This document shows, in pieces, positions 59,036 to 64,000 of a DNA stretch of 64,000 nucleotides (its first letter is position 1; every line of letters begins with the position of its first letter). This DNA is from Mytilus edulis (lineage: Eukaryota; Mollusca; Bivalvia; Mytilida; Mytilidae). The translations under genes and the position numbers were made by a program. Where the stretch lies: positions 23,464,647 through 23,528,646 of the forward strand of contig NC_092357.1 of the NCBI RefSeq assembly GCF_963676685.1, read 5' to 3'. The notes beneath the pieces were generated by a model that had not been told where the DNA came from, did not search any database, and saw nothing but the letters and a program-made list of their open reading frames with translations.

Positions 59036-59674
59036 TGTGACAGCTAATCTTATTGAAATGTCTGAATTGAAAAGCATCTTAAGACTGTAATTAACTCAGA
59101 TTTTTACAGGATTTAATTAATAGCTATATAATGATGTTTTTTAACGTTATTACTCTGTAAATACGATTTTACGGTTGATTGATTATAGAACAGGTGTTTT
59201 AATGTGTTTATAGAAGTTAACATCCTGTCAAACTATTCTCTGAATCTATTATAACGAAAATTTAATCAACATTTATTCTTTATTATTTCTAGTTTCCAAA
59301 AACAAGGCATTGTATATATTCAAACTTTAATAGGAAATGGGTCCTTAAGAAATTATGTTGTCTCCGCTAAATCTAATTTCACCATCAACACAAATTTAAT
59401 CTTGTTTTAGGATATTATAGCTAGTAACGATATTTGTATGTCATACATGAAAATAATCATGGACTAAAACTCTTATTCATAATCTTTTCGTAATCATAAT
59501 CTTTAAAAAGTGTCTTAAAGAATGTAAATCTAATCTAATATTTATGCTATATAGAAATGTGATCGTGCAACAGTCCACCAATATAACTATGACAGATTTG
59601 TTGCAACGTCCAGAGAATGAACCACTCTCTATGAATACATGTGTAACACAAAGAATTTTTAAATAATTCAAACG

Positions 59675-60000
59675 TTTAGAAAGATGTGGTATGAGTGCCA
59701 TTGAGACAACTCTCCATCCAAGTAACAATTTATAAAAGTAAACCATTATAGGTCAAGGTACGGTCTTCAATGCGGAGCATATGCTCACACCGAACAGCAA
59801 GCTATAAAGGGCCCAAAAATCACTAGTGTAAAATCATTCAAACGAAAAAAACTACGGTCTAATCTATATGAAAACGAGAAACGAGAAATACTTATGTTCC
59901 ACATAAACAGACGACAATTACTGAACATCAAATTCCTGACTAACAATTGCAGCGGGTTTAAACATTTTAATAGGTACATGTACCAATCTTCACCCATATC
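59675..60000 (+). repeat. R2b repeat copy, long
   Basis: AAGATGTGGTATGAGTGCCA through the tail block GCGGGTTTAAACATTTTAAT. Confidence 0.7.
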
Positions 60001-60009
60001 TGAAACAAA

Positions 60010-60165
60010 AGTGTAAGTAAACATCAATGGGTCTTCAATGCAGCGGGAGTTTCTCGCTACATTGAAGACCCATTGGTGGCTCTCGGCTGTTGTCTGCTCA
60101 ATGGTTTGGTTGTTGTCGCCTTGCCACTGTCACATTCCCCATTTCCATTTCCATTCACAATTTTA
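60010..60165 (-). repeat. R1 repeat copy with inverted end
   Basis: Reverse R1 to CCCCATTTCCATTTCCATTC. At its 5' side GGGTCTTCAATGCAGCG faces CGCTACATTGAAGACCC, making a local palindrome at 60029-60072. Confidence 0.7.
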
Positions 60166-60179
60166 TTTTTATCAAAACA

Positions 60180-61245
60180 TAGAAAGCCTAATTGCGTATT
60201 TGAAGATGTTCTATAAAATATGATGATTTTGTATGAATGGAAATATCTATGGGAGGTCAAAACTCATTGCAGTAAAGTATAAGACTACCGCGAATAATTT
60301 CAATCCCTCTCAGTGATCGTCTCGCCAAGATAACGATAAGATAGCCATATAACGACTGAATCATTTGGGTTTATATATAGTACAAGACCATACTATTGAC
60401 CAATGAGACTTACAACCTTACTAGCACCATGCGTATTACATACTTAGGTTTATTCTTTTCTTTACAGGATCGGTAAGTATATCATGCTCGGCTTGAATGT
60501 GCATTATCCCGGACAAAGATAATACTCGTTCCAATAAAATTCGTTTAAAAAGAATAACAAACTTGCAGGTACTATTAAAATATGTTCCTTATCTTTTGGT
60601 TATGTCGTGCTTTTTAATGAACAATTATTGTCGATTCGGTTTTCTTCATCAAATAAATAGAATATTAAATATATCATTTTTATATAAAATACTAAATTAA
60701 TGATTATTAAAATCAGTTTCAGCTGCCTGGCATATAAAATGATTATATCAACATTGATAAAAAAATAATTTTATAGTCTGATATACAATAAAATGTAAAG
60801 GACAAATACACAACCACCAATCAACTGTATTTTTCCTCCTTTATATTTCCATCTAATGATATTGAAACCATTAATCTTACTAATCATTTGTAATAAAACT
60901 TCCTATATGATAGTTATGGAGATTCAAATTGTTTCAATTTGTTTTCATATTCATGATAGTTTTAGATATAGTATGTCTGCTCATATCGGAAGAGTCAGTC
61001 AGTCACAGCTTAAAATAAATTGTTGTCTTTGTTTTGTATCATTGCTATTTTTAATTTATGTAATTTTCAGTTTCATTATTTTGTTTTCTTTTTATAATTT
61101 GGTATGGTTTGGTTTTATTTCATTTTATAGGGGGTGGTGTTGTTAGAAACGTTTCAGTTTAAATATATCTTAATGTTAAAAAGAGATAAATAGAAAAAAA
61201 ATTGTTTCTAATCCGTTTTTAGAACAATAAACTAATGCCAATAGC
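60180..61245. other. AT-rich intergenic DNA
   Basis: Nothing recognised. Confidence 0.45.
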
Positions 61246-61249
61246 TGAC

Positions 61250-61370
61250 TACGTGGTATGGGCTTTGCTCATTTTGAAAGGTCGTACGGTGACCTATAGC
61301 TGTTAATTTCTGTGAAATTTAGTCTCTTGTGGAGAGTTGACTCATCGGCAATCATACCACTTTTTTTTTA
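61250..61370 (-). repeat. R2 5' fragment
   Basis: ACGTGGTATGGGCTTTGCTC through CTCATCGGCAATCATACCAC. Confidence 0.7.
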
Positions 61371-61379
61371 CATATAAAA

Positions 61380-62390
61380 CGTTTCTTCAAACGAATTGTT
61401 TTGTCCAAATCAAAGCATCTGTTTGCATTAAATCGTTTCAATCATGCATATAGGACTCAACGTTCTAATGTTGTTATATGTCTTAAAGAAACAGCCTTAA
61501 CTGACCATGCTGACAGCCATAATGGCGAGACGTGGTGTTTTATAACAGTCATAAAACCGGATGTTGATTATCGATTTCCGGTTGAGTGGTCATTGTCATT
61601 AATTGCTTTCTATTTATCATTCAATTTTATATAAGTACTTATTTATGTTTTGAACATATGCCTTGACTGGAATCAATTGATTTAAAGGCACTTACAATAA
61701 ATATCATTGGGGATTGCCTTATTTAAATACCATTAAACTATAGATATAAATAATCATAGACTTTTCGTGTATATTTATCAAGACAATATTAATGGGGCTA
61801 TATTTAGATAACGAGCCAGTCTGAGTATTTATCAGGAACAAAACCAATATGGTAATGGATTTTTTTGGTTTCTGTTCCACAATCGTAAAAACGATCAAGA
61901 CATGGCCTCAATTGATGAAAATTTAGTAAATACTGAAGAAAATGAGATATCGCTGGGCTTCCAAAATGAAGTAGATTACAAATTTTTCAGCAAAAAAAAA
62001 TATCTCATGAACAGGCTTAGTTGAAATGCATGCTTCCAAAATGTCGAAAAAGAATAAGAACATTTTGGCAAATGGCAGGGAAATAAAAACTATGACGTTT
62101 GTGGACTACATAAAAACTTAGACTAATTTAACTGTACAAGTATTTGATTCCCAAAGCCGTTATACAACACTTTCCAAGTGTACATACAACATTTGGAAGA
62201 AAGTTTTACCAGCAATTGAGATTTTGTCATATATGTCTTATTTCAAATGTTTTGATTGGTCTAACTGTATGCTATTTTGTAACATCAAAAATTGTCTTCC
62301 GCCAAGACGGTTTGTTTGAATTTTTTTCAGCCCAGAAACAAATACACAACATTTAAGAAGCCCCGCGACGAATTATGGTAGATGTCAATA
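61380..62390. other. AT-rich intergenic DNA
   Basis: Short frames (61401-61634, 62144-62356) carry no motif that I recognise. Confidence 0.45.
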
Positions 62391-62394
62391 AACC

Positions 62395-62560
62395 GACAAC
62401 CAATAGTTAAACAAAGTAACGAGATAGACGTCTGCTTCGTCCATATGTAATTTCCTGCCGGAAGTCGGTGGTTCTCTTCGGGAACTTCGGCTTCCGCTGC
62501 CAATAAAAATTAACCGCAAGGAATTAGTCAACTGTGCTGAAAGTGACAGTTAACATTCAT
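62395..62560 (+). mobile_element. Degenerate SINE
   Basis: Retains GAAGTCGGTGGTTCTCTTCG, GCTTCCGCTGCCAATAAAAA and a decayed version of the tail seen at 58740-58811. The tRNA-like head is weak. Confidence 0.6.
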
Positions 62561-62981
62561 GAATTGAAAACGTGACCACTACACACAATTACATGAAAAA
62601 GAATTGTATTCTTAAAGTACGAATTGAAGGTAATAATGCACAAGTCTTATCTTCAAAGTTATGTTTAATTGTCGCTAAAAAATGTGAAGAGCAACTGTTG
62701 CTATTGCATAAATTTTACAAATACAGGTCACGTGATACAAGTACTTAAGATACCATAGTGTTGTCACTTTATTCTGTGATAAGTTCTATATGACTTTTTA
62801 CACTTCACATTTATATATGTAAATAGATATTTGGAAAATGTTGTTTGTGCTGTATTTAGACCCTTCTACAACGAAATTTGTTTTACATGCACACGTATAA
62901 AAATTGCGGTCTTTATCCAACGCAGTCATAGGTTTGAACGTAGTTTTCAATTTAGACTCGTTTGTAAATAGATATCATTAG

Positions 62982-64000
62982 CACTTAGTAAGTATCCACC
63001 ATTTATCTAATTTGATTAACTACGAGTATAATGAAAGTATTCCTAACGGACTACAAATCAAGATCAAGCCACAAGCACCTGGCTCTTTATCCAATACATT
63101 ACTTCGCAGATGGAACCAAACCCTCTTTCATTGCTCAAAGCGGTTAGTGGTCCTCCTCAAACAACACTGCGAAGGACATCTTAAAACTCTCACTGGCGAG
63201 TTTAACACCCTTTTGAATAGCTGCAAAAGAAATCTAACATCTGACAATTGTGATGCTATCAACACTCGCCTCAAGGACTTAACTACTATACAATTCAACA
63301 ATTTAAGTGAAAAACAAAAACGAAAATTCCGCAGGGATGGCTTGGAATACATCCACCCTTCTTTACCATCAGAGAGAAAGACTAAACGAATTAGACGCTT
63401 TAAACGTAGACCTCAAAAGACTGATTCACCCTCCAACATCGTGGTCAATCTTTCTCAACACCATTTAACGGAATCGGAAACATCTCTTCTCTCTAGAGGC
63501 CTTAATTTCTGTCCTCTACCTGCTCCTGTCAATGACACCAAATTGTCGGAAGACCTTGACAATTTTGCTAGAAGTCTACGTATTAAGGAATATTTCGCGT
63601 CGAAGGAGGATAACATAATAAGCTTGGATAGGGACTCAGAAATTTCAGACGACGAGAACAACTACAAATTTATTAAAAAGAGTTCTTGGATCCCTAAACC
63701 GAGCAAAAATGCTACCCTGGAATCATTTATTGATAACTTTAAGTCGGACATTATTAGAAATACTAAAAATAACAATAAACCTTTTGACAATCTTACCAAT
63801 GAAGAACGGACTGCACTAACAAACTTACGATCTAACAACAATATCGTCATTAAACCTGCAGACAAAGGCAGTGCAGTGGTTGTCATGGATAAATCTGCCT
63901 ATATTCAAGAGGCTGAACGACATCTTGGCGATGCAAGGTTCTACCAAAAACTAGACTCTGATCCTACAACATCTTTTAGCAGAGAAATTACTGATAGTTT
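62982..64000 (+). CDS. Retroelement reverse transcriptase, probably Penelope-like, partial
   Basis: Open frame of 339 codons from after a TAG at 62979-62981 to the window edge. Codons ~30-130 are basic and helical (RRWNQTLFHCSKRL, EKQKRKFRRDG). VVNLSQHHLTESETSLLSRG (from 63441), then LNFCPLPAP, and IVIKPADKGSAVVVMD (about 63847-63890) are hallmarks of the N-terminal RT region of Penelope-like elements and related retroelements. The YxDD catalytic core and any GIY-YIG endonuclease would lie beyond the edge. The only in-frame ATG is at 63885, inside the RT, so the start is missing, lies in an upstream exon, or has been lost by 5' truncation. Sequence quality is good (no stops in 1 kb), suggesting a recent copy. 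Confidence 0.8.

Noticed and set aside
63128..63886. Minus-strand frames at the right edge as genes
   Set aside because: They are shadows of the plus-strand RT frame, which has recognisable protein motifs.
1..64000. CRISPR array
   Set aside because: No short direct repeats with regular unique spacers; the tandem repeats found are satellites and minisatellites in animal-type DNA.

Overview
The window is AT-rich, gene-poor animal DNA with long introns and very many dispersed repeats. The repeats include tRNA-derived SINEs with a 3' tail of the kind known from molluscs, 500-bp units containing GGGCAATAACTCC, and several short families I associate with mussels. Together with the receptor gene they point to a bivalve mollusc, most likely a mytilid. 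The species cannot be fixed from the sequence alone.

Layout. 1-3250: a non-autonomous element with an internal ~500-bp tandem array and a strong 3' hairpin. 3.3-7 kb: non-coding, with two palindromic stretches and repeat copies. 7.0-25.4 kb: a mosaic tandem segmental duplication (about 7.0-18.75 kb and 20.5-25.4 kb). Each copy carries one minus-strand gene of an uncharacterised family: an amphipathic/hydrophobic N-terminal half and W-P-x-x-Y repeat motifs at the C-terminus. Gene B (20474-21811) is intact. Gene A (7161-8291) has a frameshift that removes the last part. The duplication copies differ by discrete insertions (a Helitron and several short repeats), so each copy serves as a natural empty site for the other. 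A decayed Tc1-like transposon lies at the junction between the copies. 25.4-32.7 kb: no gene seen, only repeats and one MITE.

32.9-51.2 kb: one minus-strand gene for a class A GPCR of the vasopressin/oxytocin (conopressin/cephalotocin) receptor type. Exon 50234-51188 encodes TM1-TM6 and exon 32894-33138 encodes TM7 and the tail. The exons join in phase 1 with GT/AG borders across a ~17.1 kb intron, in the place where vertebrate oxytocin/vasopressin receptor genes are interrupted. The intron is full of repeats and MITEs, including a strand-switching array of short CGTAGTGAG-like repeats next to the splice donor.

51.2-62.9 kb: no gene seen; SINEs, dispersed repeats, small tandem duplications. 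62982-64000: a plus-strand reverse-transcriptase ORF, probably of a Penelope-like retroelement, running off the right edge.

The host genes do not form a pathway. The receptor gene and the duplicated gene family are independent loci. All family assignments come from reading the sequence, without database searches.
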